Assembly (NCBI RefSeq): GCF_963677575.1
Contig: NZ_OY782038.1
Span: forward strand, 2,170,001 to 2,234,000
From: an uncultured Draconibacterium sp.
GTDB taxonomy: Bacteria; Bacteroidota; Bacteroidia; Bacteroidales; Prolixibacteraceae
Direction of reading: 5' to 3'
DNA: 64,000 nucleotides
The position numbers and the translations under genes are program-made. The first letter of the stretch is position 1. Each line of letters begins with the position of its first letter. The notes under the pieces were generated by a model that searched no databases, was not told the DNA's origin, and saw only the letters and a program-made list of their open reading frames with translations. Of this stretch, positions 35,461-47,599 are shown piece after piece.

Positions 35461-36330
35461 TTAAAATATCCAGGTGTAACCAAAAAGCAAAGCCACAACA
35501 ATGTGAACCAACATGATCACCAGCATAATTAAAGCAAACGGAAGGTGAGCAACATGCCAGTAACGCATTAACTTTTGCATGGTTGAAAGCCAGGCAATCC
35601 TTCGGTTCATAATAATTTTTGACTTTAATATTTTTATCGCTTTCCGGTAATTTTTGCCTTTAAAGCCTTTCTCTTTCAGTTCTTTTTGCAACTCTGCTAT
35701 TAACGACCGCTCAAAACTTAATCGTTTAGTCAGTCGGAGCACATAGTTGCCATTCTCCCGGTACGACTGCGTTTTTAACGCTGCATTTACCTTATGCAAA
35801 CCTTCAGAAAGTGCTTCATTTCCTTCGCTAAACTGCGTCCATAGTTCTGCTTCCATTTTGTTCAGCTCGTTAAGGCTCATTTCCCGCCCCTCGATGGTGC
35901 GTGGAATTTGTAAATAGATAACCCGGCCAATAACTCCACTGAGGACAACTGCAACCATACTCCAAAAGCTTACGGCTACAATACCTCCAAATTTAAATGA
36001 GGTGTGAAACAAAACCATAATTGGCCCCAGCGTGCATAAAAAGATATGAAACTCGAGCCAGTGCTTTAGCACTCCCAGCCGCGACATGAACTTTAGCCGT
36101 TTGCGCGCCATATAACCAAAAACGCCAATTACCATTAAAGCAGCTCCTATAATTCCAAGTCCCTGCCCAATTAATCCGGATGGTCTCAACAAAGCATCTT
36201 GCTCGTGAAAATGTCGTTCACCGATATCTGTCCAATAATAATCAGCTCCGTAAACAAGCAAAAAAACAAATACAAGAATTGTAATTAAAACCAACGTTAG
36301 TAAATACAACGAATGCCAAAGTCGTCCCAT
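35461..36330 (-). CDS. di-heme b-type membrane cytochrome
   Basis: 289 residues with about five membrane segments (about 8-28, 53-73, 92-112, 118-140 and 263-284). Histidines H95 and H109 in one helix and H262 and H276 in another are each 14 residues apart (EFHIFLCTLGPIMVLFH and AHLPFALIMLVIMLVH), the geometry of a two-heme four-helix cytochrome b. A long charged cytoplasmic loop of about 110 residues (about 148-250) separates the halves. It is the first gene of the operon and probably passes electrons across the inner membrane from the Fe-S flavoprotein to the periplasmic multiheme cytochromes. This is inference from order and ligands. Confidence 0.82.
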   Translation of the reverse strand: MGRLWHSLYLLTLVLITILVFVFLLVYGADYYWTDIGERHFHEQDALLRPSGLIGQGLGIIGAALMVIGVFGYMARKRLKFMSRLGVLKHWLEFHIFLCTLGPIMVLFHTSFKFGGIVAVSFWSMVAVVLSGVIGRVIYLQIPRTIEGREMSLNELNKMEAELWTQFSEGNEALSEGLHKVNAALKTQSYRENGNYVLRLTKRLSFERSLIAELQKELKEKGFKGKNYRKAIKILKSKIIMNRRIAWLSTMQKLMRYWHVAHLPFALIMLVIMLVHIVVALLFGYTWIF

Positions 36331-36660
36331 TTATCTTCTACAATTTAGGTTTGTAGCCTAAAGCTAAACCAATTTCTTAAATGATATACGTTCAAAACAG
36401 GTAGAATAGTATTTTAAACTATCTCAAAATTAGAAGGTTACATTTTTAGACAAAATTATTACAAACTTTGGTGCATATTTTTCACACACAACAGTAATCT
36501 GGCTTATTATCTGAGAATTAAATTGCAGTTCTTGTAACAGGCAATTTATAGCGGATCTAAATTTTAATGAGGTGTGTTAGATATAAATTTGACGAAAAGC
36601 GCAGTCGTTTAAAAGGTTGGATCCTCAAATCCTCTCAACCGATTAAAAATACCTATCAGG
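36331..36660. promoter_or_regulatory. intergenic region holding the multiheme operon promoter
   Basis: 330 bases without a gene. On the minus strand there are two TAATTTTG-type -7 candidates (complements at 36425-36432 and 36451-36458). The first has a CAAA (TTTG on the minus strand) 18 bases away. A weak hairpin GGTTG/CAACC (36615-36619 with 36636-36640) followed on the minus strand by TTTT may end the M23 gene. Neither is strong. Confidence 0.35.
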
Positions 36661-37944
36661 CTAATTTGAATTAGCAAGAATCTGATCCAGATCATCCCAC
36701 CGGATTTTTTGGAGTTCCTGCATCAAGGAATCTTTTACTGCCGTATAGCGAGTCATATTTTCTTCTTTAACAGGCTCAACCGGCGGAGCTTTAACTTTTA
36801 GCGGATCGACTAATTGCCCGTTTTTAGCAACCCTAAAATCGAGATGTGGCCCTGTTGCCAATCCGGTTGCTCCAACATAACCAATTACCTGACCCTGTTT
36901 TACACGCGCACCGGTATTAATTCCTTTTGCATAACCTGAAAGGTGCATGTATGTGGTGGTGTATACCGAATTATGTTTTACTTTCAGGTAGTTGCCGCCA
37001 CCTCGTTTCTGATAAGCTTTTGCGATAACCGTTCCGTCACCAATACTCATAACCGGTGTTCCTTTTGGCGCAGCATAATCTACGCCGTGATGCGGGCGAC
37101 GGATTCGTAATACCGGGTGCATACGGCCATTGGAAAAACGCGAACTGATTCGTGAGAATTTTAATGGCGCTTTTAAAAAGGCTTTTCGAAGGCTTTTCCC
37201 CTGATCATCAAAATAGTCCCAACGCTCATCCTGATCAAAAATAAAAGCATAATTCTCCTCGCCATAATGATCAAACTGAACGGCATAAATCTCGCCAATA
37301 CCAATAGAAACAGAATCCACAAATTGCTCATCGTAAATCACCCTGAAACGATCGCCTTTCTGAATAGCAAAAAAGTCGATGGTCCACGCAAAAATGTCCG
37401 ACAGTTCAAGTGCCAGCATCGGGTCTTGTCCATTATCTATCATTGTATTCCACAACGACGACTCAACAACTCCGTGCGCTGTGCGAAGTTCCGTTTTTAC
37501 TTCTTTTTCGCCCTGGTAAATTCCCAAAGTATCGGTTAACTCAAAAACAGTATATTCAACCGGCGAATTTTCATAAACAAAATATTTGGCTACAGGTACA
37601 GAATCGAGGGTAGAAAAAATGCAGAAATTTTCGCCGCTTTTTATTTTGCGTACATCAAAAACATCCTTTGATTTTCGAGCAATTCTATCGATGGTTCCCA
37701 TGCCAACACCACGTGCATTTAAAATCTGGCTGAGGTACTGGTTGTTTTTTACTTTTCCCATTTCAAGCGAAAAAGAGTCAACCGGAAGTCCGTATTTTAA
37801 TACCGGTATCTTCACTTCAACAACGGTATCTAACACCGGTGCTTCTTCCTTTTGAGCTTTTTTTGGTGCACACGAAAACAACAGACTCAGTGCAACTACG
37901 AGTCCCATCCCCACAATTATCGATCTCAATTTCCCCATCTTCAA
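36661..37944 (-). CDS. M23 family metallopeptidase, lipoprotein
   Basis: 427 residues, lipobox LLFSC. A substrate-domain region (about 60-260) precedes the LytM/M23 domain (about 275-385) with H285 and D289 in HHGVDYAAPKGT and the catalytic H367 in GPHLDF. These zinc enzymes cut peptide cross-links in peptidoglycan. The family often has a cell-elongation or division role, but nothing nearby narrows it. The zinc ligands are intact, so an active endopeptidase is likely rather than an EnvC-type activator. Confidence 0.93.
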   Translation of the reverse strand: MKMGKLRSIIVGMGLVVALSLLFSCAPKKAQKEEAPVLDTVVEVKIPVLKYGLPVDSFSLEMGKVKNNQYLSQILNARGVGMGTIDRIARKSKDVFDVRKIKSGENFCIFSTLDSVPVAKYFVYENSPVEYTVFELTDTLGIYQGEKEVKTELRTAHGVVESSLWNTMIDNGQDPMLALELSDIFAWTIDFFAIQKGDRFRVIYDEQFVDSVSIGIGEIYAVQFDHYGEENYAFIFDQDERWDYFDDQGKSLRKAFLKAPLKFSRISSRFSNGRMHPVLRIRRPHHGVDYAAPKGTPVMSIGDGTVIAKAYQKRGGGNYLKVKHNSVYTTTYMHLSGYAKGINTGARVKQGQVIGYVGATGLATGPHLDFRVAKNGQLVDPLKVKAPPVEPVKEENMTRYTAVKDSLMQELQKIRWDDLDQILANSN

Positions 37945-38055
37945 ATTTTAATTAAGGCAAAAATAAGAAAACTGAATAGATAACAAGATTAGTATGTATT
38001 TATTTAAAAAATTGAATTTTTTCGTAATAAAACAGATACGTTCAGCGTATGAAAT

Positions 38056-38934
38056 TTACAGTTTTAACTTGTCAAAGCCCTGACCATAAACGCCCATAAC
38101 GCTACCCATCGAAATAAAAGCATCAGGATCTATTTGTTTGATCTTACGAAAAATATCACCGGTTTCTTTTTTACGCACTACCGACATCACAATTTTTGTT
38201 TTTTTCTGCGTATACCATCCCGAACCATCGAGCAAAGTAACACCACGATAAAGATCCTTCCCGATATATTCAGCAATTTGTTCGTATTCGGTTGAAATGA
38301 TAAACATTTGCGCCGAGCGATTGGCACCACTTAAAAATGAATCGAGCGCGTACGACACAACCCACATCATTACGTAACCGTAAACCAGCTTTTCAACCGA
38401 TTGAAAAACAAAATACACAGACGCAATAATTACCACGTCGCAAAGCATAATAACCCGGCCCGGACTAACATTACGGTATTTGTTAACGATCATGGCAATA
38501 ATATCGGTACCGCCGGTGCTTCCACCACGCGAAAAAACAATGCCTAAACCAACACCGCTAATCATACCTCCGAGCACAGCCGACAAGAACATGTCATCAA
38601 CCAGCGGTTCAGACAGAATATCCTGGAACAACCCAAAAAATGTAGAAACTACGACAATACTGTAGATTGTTTTTACACCAAAATTGGCGCCCAAAAACTT
38701 GATGGCAATCAACACCAATACAATGTTTATTGAGAAATAAGTAAGACTGACCGGAATTTTGGTGGCGTAAAATACCACTGCGGCCACACCACTAATTCCA
38801 CCACCGGCGATCTCTGCAGGAATAACAAACATCGTCCATGCCATTGAAAAAAGAAATAAGCCAAATGTCATGATCCCGTAATCCTGAATAATTTTGATCA
38901 GGTTCCTGTGTGTTGCAAAAAGTTTTGTAAACAT
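38056..38934 (-). CDS. YitT family membrane protein (DUF161/DUF2179)
   Basis: 292 residues with five to six membrane segments in the first 200 residues, including the conserved GGxxG-type motifs AGGGISGVAAV and SRGGSTGGTDIIA. A cytoplasmic DUF2179 domain (about 215-290) shows RGVTLLDGSGWYTQ and KQIDPDAFIS. Function is unsettled; related proteins have been linked to ion or small-molecule handling. It is the next gene after leuS on the same strand, but a strong terminator lies between them. Confidence 0.93.
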   Translation of the reverse strand: MFTKLFATHRNLIKIIQDYGIMTFGLFLFSMAWTMFVIPAEIAGGGISGVAAVVFYATKIPVSLTYFSINIVLVLIAIKFLGANFGVKTIYSIVVVSTFFGLFQDILSEPLVDDMFLSAVLGGMISGVGLGIVFSRGGSTGGTDIIAMIVNKYRNVSPGRVIMLCDVVIIASVYFVFQSVEKLVYGYVMMWVVSYALDSFLSGANRSAQMFIISTEYEQIAEYIGKDLYRGVTLLDGSGWYTQKKTKIVMSVVRKKETGDIFRKIKQIDPDAFISMGSVMGVYGQGFDKLKL

Positions 38935-39033
38935 TCTGTGTAGTTATTGTCGTTAAAAAAATCGTGCAAAAGAAAGACTTGTAAAGCGAATAAATATTGA
39001 TGATTGTCAGGTATTTGCGAAATAACATAGATT

Positions 39034-39068
39034 TAAAAAACGAAAGGGCAACCGTACGATTGCCCTTC
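39034..39068 (-). terminator. intrinsic terminator after leuS
   Basis: On the minus strand AAGGGCAA (39067-39060) pairs with TTGCCCTT (39051-39044), followed by a run of six T (39040-39035). Confidence 0.88.
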
Positions 39069-39102
39069 AAAATATCTCTTAATACGCGTAATCAGAAAAT
39101 TC

Positions 39103-41754
<2,652 letters not shown>

Positions 41755-41987
41755 TTCCTTACGTAATAAGATTCTGATTTTAAAGGCGCAAAGATAAAAT
41801 TTTTGTTGGATGTATCAGGTGATTTTACACATTCAAAATAATTCAAATGAAAATGTTCGAGTTTACAACAATTCTGTCAGCATATCTAACAGACTAATAT
41901 TTCGGCCATTAATTAATATGCTGAAAAGCAACAAGATAACTTCTGGCTTTTTTGTAACTTTAACATATAAAAACTAAAATCATTAAA

Positions 41988-43343
41988 ATGAACACTAAAA
42001 GCAGTAAAACATTTGTTGAAGATTTTATGCACTATGTACGTGCCAAAGATCCTCGGCAACCTGAATTTCACCAGGCCGTACACGAAGTTGTTGAATCATT
42101 AGCCGATTTTCTGCTCGACAACCCCAGGTATTTGCATGCTCAGATTATGGAGCGATTGGTAGAACCTGAACGCATTATCCAGTTTCGTGTTCCCTGGATT
42201 GATGACCGGGGGAAAATTCATATTAACCGCGGCTACCGTGTTGAAATGAATAGCGCCATTGGCCCCTACAAAGGAGGACTGCGTTTTCACCCAACCGTTA
42301 ACCAGAGCATTCTCAAGTTTTTAGCGTTTGAGCAGGTACTAAAAAATAGTCTCACTTCGTTGCCAATGGGTGGCGGAAAAGGAGGTTCCGATTTCGATCC
42401 GAAAAATAAATCGGACAATGAAGTGATGCGCTTTTGCCAAAGTTTTATGACGGAATTGTCGCGACATATTGGGCCGTATACCGATGTACCTGCCGGCGAT
42501 ATTGGAGTTGGAGGTCGCGAAATTGGCTTCCTGTTTGGGCAATATAAACGCCTGCGAAACGAATTTACTGGAGTGCTGACCGGAAAAGGTGTTGAATGGG
42601 GCGGTTCACTCATCAGGCCGGAAGCTACCGGCTATGGCGCCGTGTATTTTGCCGAAGAGATGATGAAAACACGCGGCGAAAGTTTTAAAGGAAAAGTTGT
42701 TGCCATTTCCGGCTCGGGAAATGTGGCACAATTTGCCACCGAAAAAGTTATTGAACTGGGCGGTAAAGTGGTGACCTTATCCGATTCGAGCGGCTCAATT
42801 TACGATCCGGAAGGTATTGACCGTGAAAAACTTGATTTTGTAATGGAGTTGAAAAATGTGCATCGCGGAAGGATAAAAGAATATGCTGATAAATACGCGG
42901 TTCAATACCTCGAAAAACAACGCCCATGGAGCGTAAAATGCGATGTAGCACTGCCTTGTGCAACAGAAAATGAATTGAATCTTGAAGAAGCAAAAATGCT
43001 AATTGACAAAGGTTGTTTTGTAGTTGCTGAAGGAGCCAACATGCCGAGCACTGAAGATGCGGTACATTATTTCCTTCAACAACAAATTCTCTATGGACCT
43101 GGAAAAGCGGCCAATGCGGGTGGAGTTGCCGTATCAGGACTGGAAATGACACAGAATAGTATGCGACTAACCTGGAGTCGCGAAGAAGTAGATACAAAAC
43201 TGCATTCAATTATGCGCAACATTCATGAAATGTGCTTGAAGTATGGTAAAGAAAAGTCAGAATTTACCAATTATGTAAAAGGTGCAAACATTGCAGGATT
43301 TGTAAAAGTTGCCAATTCCATGATGGCTCAGGGCCTTGTTTAA
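41988..43343 (+). CDS. gdhA: glutamate dehydrogenase
   Basis: 451 residues of the hexameric Glu/Leu/Phe/Val dehydrogenase family; interconverts glutamate and 2-oxoglutarate plus ammonia. The substrate-binding signature LPMGGGKGGSDFDPK (about 123-137) carries the catalytic Lys region, and the nucleotide fold shows SGSGNVAQFA. Length and sequence fit the bacterial NADP-type small enzyme, though coenzyme choice is not certain by eye. It has a dedicated terminator downstream and stands alone. Confidence 0.96.
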   Translation: MNTKSSKTFVEDFMHYVRAKDPRQPEFHQAVHEVVESLADFLLDNPRYLHAQIMERLVEPERIIQFRVPWIDDRGKIHINRGYRVEMNSAIGPYKGGLRFHPTVNQSILKFLAFEQVLKNSLTSLPMGGGKGGSDFDPKNKSDNEVMRFCQSFMTELSRHIGPYTDVPAGDIGVGGREIGFLFGQYKRLRNEFTGVLTGKGVEWGGSLIRPEATGYGAVYFAEEMMKTRGESFKGKVVAISGSGNVAQFATEKVIELGGKVVTLSDSSGSIYDPEGIDREKLDFVMELKNVHRGRIKEYADKYAVQYLEKQRPWSVKCDVALPCATENELNLEEAKMLIDKGCFVVAEGANMPSTEDAVHYFLQQQILYGPGKAANAGGVAVSGLEMTQNSMRLTWSREEVDTKLHSIMRNIHEMCLKYGKEKSEFTNYVKGANIAGFVKVANSMMAQGLV

Positions 43344-43369
43344 TTACTAATCAACAATAAGTTATATCC

Positions 43370-43400
43370 AATCCGGTCTGATAGTACAGACCGGATTCTT
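43370..43400 (+). terminator. intrinsic terminator after gdhA
   Basis: AATCCGGTCTG (43370-43380) pairs perfectly with CAGACCGGATT (43387-43397), followed by CTTT. Confidence 0.85.
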
Positions 43401-43515
43401 TATGCAAAATTCCTCACTTTCAATTGGGTTCAATTTATACTTTAGAGATCAATGTATGCAGGCACAATTTTTGTTGTAAGGCGCCCTAATAATACATTTA
43501 TTCAAATTGTTCCTG

Positions 43516-45918
43516 GTGAAAAAAATCGTACTAACTTTTTATATTCTTCTTTTATATATTCCCGTTGTTTTTGGCCAGTCGTATGTGCGGGTAATAAATG
43601 CAAAAACAGGTAATCCCATTGAACATGCCATGCTGATGTCTGAAAGCTTTTTTACCCAGACAGATGTTGACGGGCGGGCCAAACTCGATGGTTTCAAACC
43701 TGATGAAAAGATAATTTTCAAACACTCATCGTTTCTGTCGTATACAAGCACAAGAAAAAAAATTGAGGAGCAGGGCAAAACGGTTCTTTTGGTTGAAAGT
43801 CCTGTCCGACTCGATGAGGTAGTTGTTTCGGTTAATCGCTGGCAACAGTCGAAAACAGAAATTCCGCACAGCATCGTTTCCATTCAACCGGAGGAGGTTT
43901 TGCAATACAATCCGCAAACAGCTGCCGATATGCTTGGCACCCAAAGTGGTATTTTTATTCAGAAAAGCCAGATGGGTGGTGGCAGCCCGATGATACGTGG
44001 TTTTGCTGCAAATCGTGTGCTGATTGTAGTTGACGGAATACGAATGAACAACGCCATTTACCGTAGCGGGAACCTGCAAAACGTGATTTCTATTGATGCC
44101 CAAAGCCTGCAAAATACCGAGATTATTTTTGGTCCGGGATCAGTTATTTACGGCAGCGATGCTTTGGGTGGCGTAATGAGTTTTAACACCCTGTCGCCTA
44201 AACTGTCGACCAATGAAAATTTTGAAACTTTTGGCAAAGTATATTCGCGTTATTCGAGCGCCAATTTTGAGAAAACAGGACACTTATCGTACAATTTCGG
44301 AGGTAAAAAATGGGCATCTGTAATTAGTGCAACATTCACAGATTTTGACGATATGAAAATGGGAACCACCGGCCCGGAAAAATATTTACGCCCGCAATAT
44401 GTTTCAGATGCTCCGTTTACCGGAGAGGATCGGATCATTGAAAATAATAATGACCGGGAACAGAAATATACCGGTTATCATCAATTCAACTTATTAGGCA
44501 AGCTGCGTTTCAGACCAAACGAAACCATAGATATGGAACTAAGTGCACAGCATTCGGAAACCGGCGATATTCCGCGCTACGACCGGCTTATTGAATACAA
44601 AGGTGATCAATTGAAATACGCCGAATGGTACTACGGTCCGCAAGATTGGACACTATTATCCGGCCGTTTGCAGTTTCTGAAAGATATGTTGTTATTCGAC
44701 AAAGCAAACTTGTTGTTAGGCTACCAGGATTACACCGAAAGCCGCCACGACCGGAAACTAAACAAAAACGTATTGCGCCACCGGACAGAAAATGTAAATG
44801 TCTACTCTGCCAACCTGGATTTTGGAAAGAATATCGACACAAAAAGTGAATTATATTACGGTCTGGAAGGCTATTTCAACAAGGTAAGATCTACCGGATT
44901 CTCAGAAGATCTGATTTCAGGCGAGCAGGAAGATGTAGCTCCCCGCTACCCCAACGACTCAAAATACTCAAGTTTGGCAGCTTATTACTCGTTCAAATAT
45001 TCCATCAGCCCAAAACTCATTTTTCAAATGGGATCCCGTTTTACCTATACACATTTAGAAGGCGAATTCGACACCCGATATTACCAATTTCCATTCGATA
45101 GTTTTGATATGAACAACTCGGCCTTTAACGGAAATTTAGGCATTGTCTGGCATCCAACCACCGATTGGCAGATCAACATCCACGGGTCAACCGGTTTCCG
45201 CTCTCCAAACATCGATGATGTGGCCAAAGTTTTCGATTCGGAGCCCGGTACAGTTGTGGTTCCCAATCCCGACCTAAAACCGGAATATGCGCGTAACCTT
45301 GAATTAAATATCATACGCTCGTATCAGAATAAAATAAAAGTTGAACTGACCGGTTTTTACTCCTGGTTAAAAGATGCGATGGTAAGAAGAGCTTTTGACG
45401 GGCTTGGGCAGGACTCAATTTTGTACGACGGAGAAATGAGCCGCGTGGAAGCACTTGTTAATGCAGAGTCGGCAACCATTTACGGAGCAACAATTAATAT
45501 TGAATACCTTTTTAATAACCGGTGGCGTACCCGGCACGATATCACCATTACTGATGGCGAAGATTCGGAAGGATTCCCTATCCGACATGTACCTCCAACA
45601 TTTGGTTCGTCGCATATCATTTTCGAAGGACCCAAATTATACATCGACTTCTATGTAAGTTACAATGGTAAGCTAAATTTTGAAAACCTCGCTCCCGATG
45701 AACAGGACAAACCACATTTATATGTTCCCGATAAGAATGGCAATCCTTATTCGCCATCGTGGTGGACTACCAATATAAAATCAAACTACCACCTCAACTC
45801 CAGGTTTACACTCAGCGCCGGAGTTGAGAATATTATTAACAAACGATACCGCCCTTATTCATCGGGAGTTGTATCGCCGGGAAGGAATTTTGTTATTTCT
45901 GCGTTATTAAAAATTTAA
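43516..45918 (+). CDS. TonB-dependent receptor, haem/iron-receptor type
   Basis: 800 residues from a GTG at 43516, which gives a clean signal peptide (MKKIVLTFYILLLYIPVVFGQ); a TTG at 43507 is less likely. A carboxypeptidase-regulatory-like domain (about 22-95) precedes the plug (about 105-225), with GGSPMIRGFAANRVLIVVDG and NTEIIFGPGSVIYGSDALGG. The 22-strand barrel ends in LLKI. The plug pattern is that of the haemoglobin/transferrin receptor group, so haem or iron-chelate uptake is plausible. No SusD partner or haem lipoprotein adjoins it. Confidence 0.9.
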   Translation: MKKIVLTFYILLLYIPVVFGQSYVRVINAKTGNPIEHAMLMSESFFTQTDVDGRAKLDGFKPDEKIIFKHSSFLSYTSTRKKIEEQGKTVLLVESPVRLDEVVVSVNRWQQSKTEIPHSIVSIQPEEVLQYNPQTAADMLGTQSGIFIQKSQMGGGSPMIRGFAANRVLIVVDGIRMNNAIYRSGNLQNVISIDAQSLQNTEIIFGPGSVIYGSDALGGVMSFNTLSPKLSTNENFETFGKVYSRYSSANFEKTGHLSYNFGGKKWASVISATFTDFDDMKMGTTGPEKYLRPQYVSDAPFTGEDRIIENNNDREQKYTGYHQFNLLGKLRFRPNETIDMELSAQHSETGDIPRYDRLIEYKGDQLKYAEWYYGPQDWTLLSGRLQFLKDMLLFDKANLLLGYQDYTESRHDRKLNKNVLRHRTENVNVYSANLDFGKNIDTKSELYYGLEGYFNKVRSTGFSEDLISGEQEDVAPRYPNDSKYSSLAAYYSFKYSISPKLIFQMGSRFTYTHLEGEFDTRYYQFPFDSFDMNNSAFNGNLGIVWHPTTDWQINIHGSTGFRSPNIDDVAKVFDSEPGTVVVPNPDLKPEYARNLELNIIRSYQNKIKVELTGFYSWLKDAMVRRAFDGLGQDSILYDGEMSRVEALVNAESATIYGATINIEYLFNNRWRTRHDITITDGEDSEGFPIRHVPPTFGSSHIIFEGPKLYIDFYVSYNGKLNFENLAPDEQDKPHLYVPDKNGNPYSPSWWTTNIKSNYHLNSRFTLSAGVENIINKRYRPYSSGVVSPGRNFVISALLKI

Positions 45919-46103
45919 ACGATTTAGTTAACACATAAAAAACTCACCCTCAGAAACAACTGACAATCTGCAACTTTTATTGAATCTGCAAGACTAAAAT
46001 CCAGAACAAAATAATAAACAAAAACAATCGTCGTTTTTACACAGAAGGCAGAAAACAATCTTACGAGAGAAGATTTTATTTATTTAATTCGGTATTGCCT
46101 TCG

Positions 46104-46127
46104 AAGAGGGACTTCGGTCCCTTTTTT
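46104..46127 (+). terminator. intrinsic terminator
   Basis: AGGGAC (46107-46112), a TTCG tetraloop and GTCCCT (46117-46122) followed by TTTTT. It ends the receptor gene about 190 bases after its stop or belongs to an unseen short transcript. Confidence 0.8.
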
Positions 46128-46177
46128 GTTGAACATATTTAGTTGAAAACAGTTGTTTGTGGTAAGCATTTTACAGG

Positions 46178-46813
46178 ATGACCAAAATAAAAAACGAAAG
46201 CCATTTTAAAGAACTTTGCGACTGGTGCGCCGGCGTAGAACCAAAGCTGGAGACGGTGATTCGAGAATACGACTATCCTCCATTCTGGCACCGCAAACCT
46301 GATTTTGCAACACTAATTCTAACCATTTTGGAACAGCAGGTTTCGCTGGCCTCGGCAAAAGCAGCTTACAATATGCTGGTGGAAAAGATTAAGAATGTTA
46401 CTCCTGAAAACCTATTGAAACTCTCGAATGATGAATTACGCGCCTGTTATTTTAGTCGCCAGAAAATACAATACAGCCGGATACTTGCCAACGAGTTAGT
46501 TAGCGGCAAACTCGATCTTGCCGAATTGAATGAAATGGACGAAGCTGCCCTTCGTAAAATTTTGATAAAACTAAAAGGTATCGGTAACTGGACCGTTGAT
46601 ATGTATGTTTTGATGAGCCTCCATTATTCGGATATCTTTCCTCCCGGAGACCTGGCAACCATAAAAGCCGTTTACGAATTAGAACTTGTAGCTACCGAAG
46701 CCACTAAAGAAGAAATTATTGATTACATGAAACGCTTTTCGCCTAACCGCTCGGTGGCAACCTATATTCTGTGGCATTTCTACATTCAAAAACGCCGCCT
46801 TGTGTTGGAGTAA
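46178..46813 (+). CDS. HhH-GPD DNA glycosylase, 3-methyladenine (AlkA) type
   Basis: 211 residues. The helix-hairpin-helix LKGIGNWTVDMY (132-143) and the catalytic D158 in PPGDLA define an HhH-GPD base-excision glycosylase. The lack of a C-terminal 4Fe-4S motif and the ILEQQVSLASAKAAY segment place it with AlkA-like 3-methyladenine enzymes and not with endonuclease III. It removes alkylated purines from DNA. No adaptive-response regulator is adjacent. Confidence 0.92.
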   Translation: MTKIKNESHFKELCDWCAGVEPKLETVIREYDYPPFWHRKPDFATLILTILEQQVSLASAKAAYNMLVEKIKNVTPENLLKLSNDELRACYFSRQKIQYSRILANELVSGKLDLAELNEMDEAALRKILIKLKGIGNWTVDMYVLMSLHYSDIFPPGDLATIKAVYELELVATEATKEEIIDYMKRFSPNRSVATYILWHFYIQKRRLVLE

Positions 46814-46862
46814 AAGTTAAAGCAGAAAATCGCGCACAAAAGATTTTCACTACCTTTAAACC

Positions 46863-47339
46863 ATGCTCGTTTCCAACAAAATCTCAAGAACACTTGAAGG
46901 CCCGTATCGTTTTATCGGCTTCTATTTTGTGTTTGTAGCTACCGTCTCGTTTTTCGAGCAAGCCTGGATTATTTTTTGCATCCATGCCCTTTTGGGTTGG
47001 TTTCTACTAGGCTCTTATTCAGGGGTTGATATCGACACCGAAAAACAATTGTTTCGGAGTTTTAATATGTGGTTTGGCGTTGTTAAAACCGGCAAATGGG
47101 AACCGGTTAGCAAATATCTTGGCCTTACATTAATATCGATGAACAAAGTATACAGTTTGTACAGCCGTTCGAACCGTAATATAACTTCCAAAAAGAAAGA
47201 ATTCAGAGTGTATTTTGTGAATAAAAGGAAACGACCTGCCATTGCCCTAAAAAAATGTAAAACAAACGATGAAGCCCAACGATGTATGGACGAACTGGCG
47301 ATTTGGTTGCATCTGCCGGTTTACAGCACGAAGCATTAA
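46863..47339 (+). CDS. hypothetical membrane protein, two membrane segments
   Basis: 158 residues. Two adjacent membrane helices (about 17-35 and 36-53) are followed by a soluble beta-rich region that looks PH-like (GVDIDTEKQLFRSF, MWFGVVKTGKWEPV). No recognised family. It is co-directional with the glycosylase with a gap of about 49 bases, so possibly co-transcribed. Confidence 0.7.
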   Translation: MLVSNKISRTLEGPYRFIGFYFVFVATVSFFEQAWIIFCIHALLGWFLLGSYSGVDIDTEKQLFRSFNMWFGVVKTGKWEPVSKYLGLTLISMNKVYSLYSRSNRNITSKKKEFRVYFVNKRKRPAIALKKCKTNDEAQRCMDELAIWLHLPVYSTKH

Positions 47340-47347
47340 TTCTTCAG

Positions 47348-47405
47348 TATTAACCCGGATAATTCATTTGATTTTGGCAATAGTCATGTTTCTCCGGGTT
47401 AATCC
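47348..47405. repeat. inverted repeat between genes
   Basis: ATTAACCCGG (about 47348-47357) is matched by CCGGGTTAAT (about 47396-47405). The 38-base loop is long for a terminator, so the role is unknown. Confidence 0.4.
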
Positions 47406-47599
47406 CGACTTAGTTGAGTCCATTTTTGAGTGTCAAAAATGGGTACGAAACTTCGTCGCATTAAACTATTTTGCTATTGGTGATGAATAATGCGGATTAA
47501 ACCTTTATTTGTCGTGCAACGTTAATTCTCCATAACAGAAATATATTATTTCCCCCGAATTTCCGTTATTTAATCGAACAAACTCAGAAATAAAGAAAC

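Noticed and set aside
36425..36458. firm promoter call for the multiheme operon
   Set aside because: Two CAAAATTA octamers (TAATTTTG on the minus strand) are present, but the partner element is at 18 bases for one and missing for the other, so only a weak note was kept.
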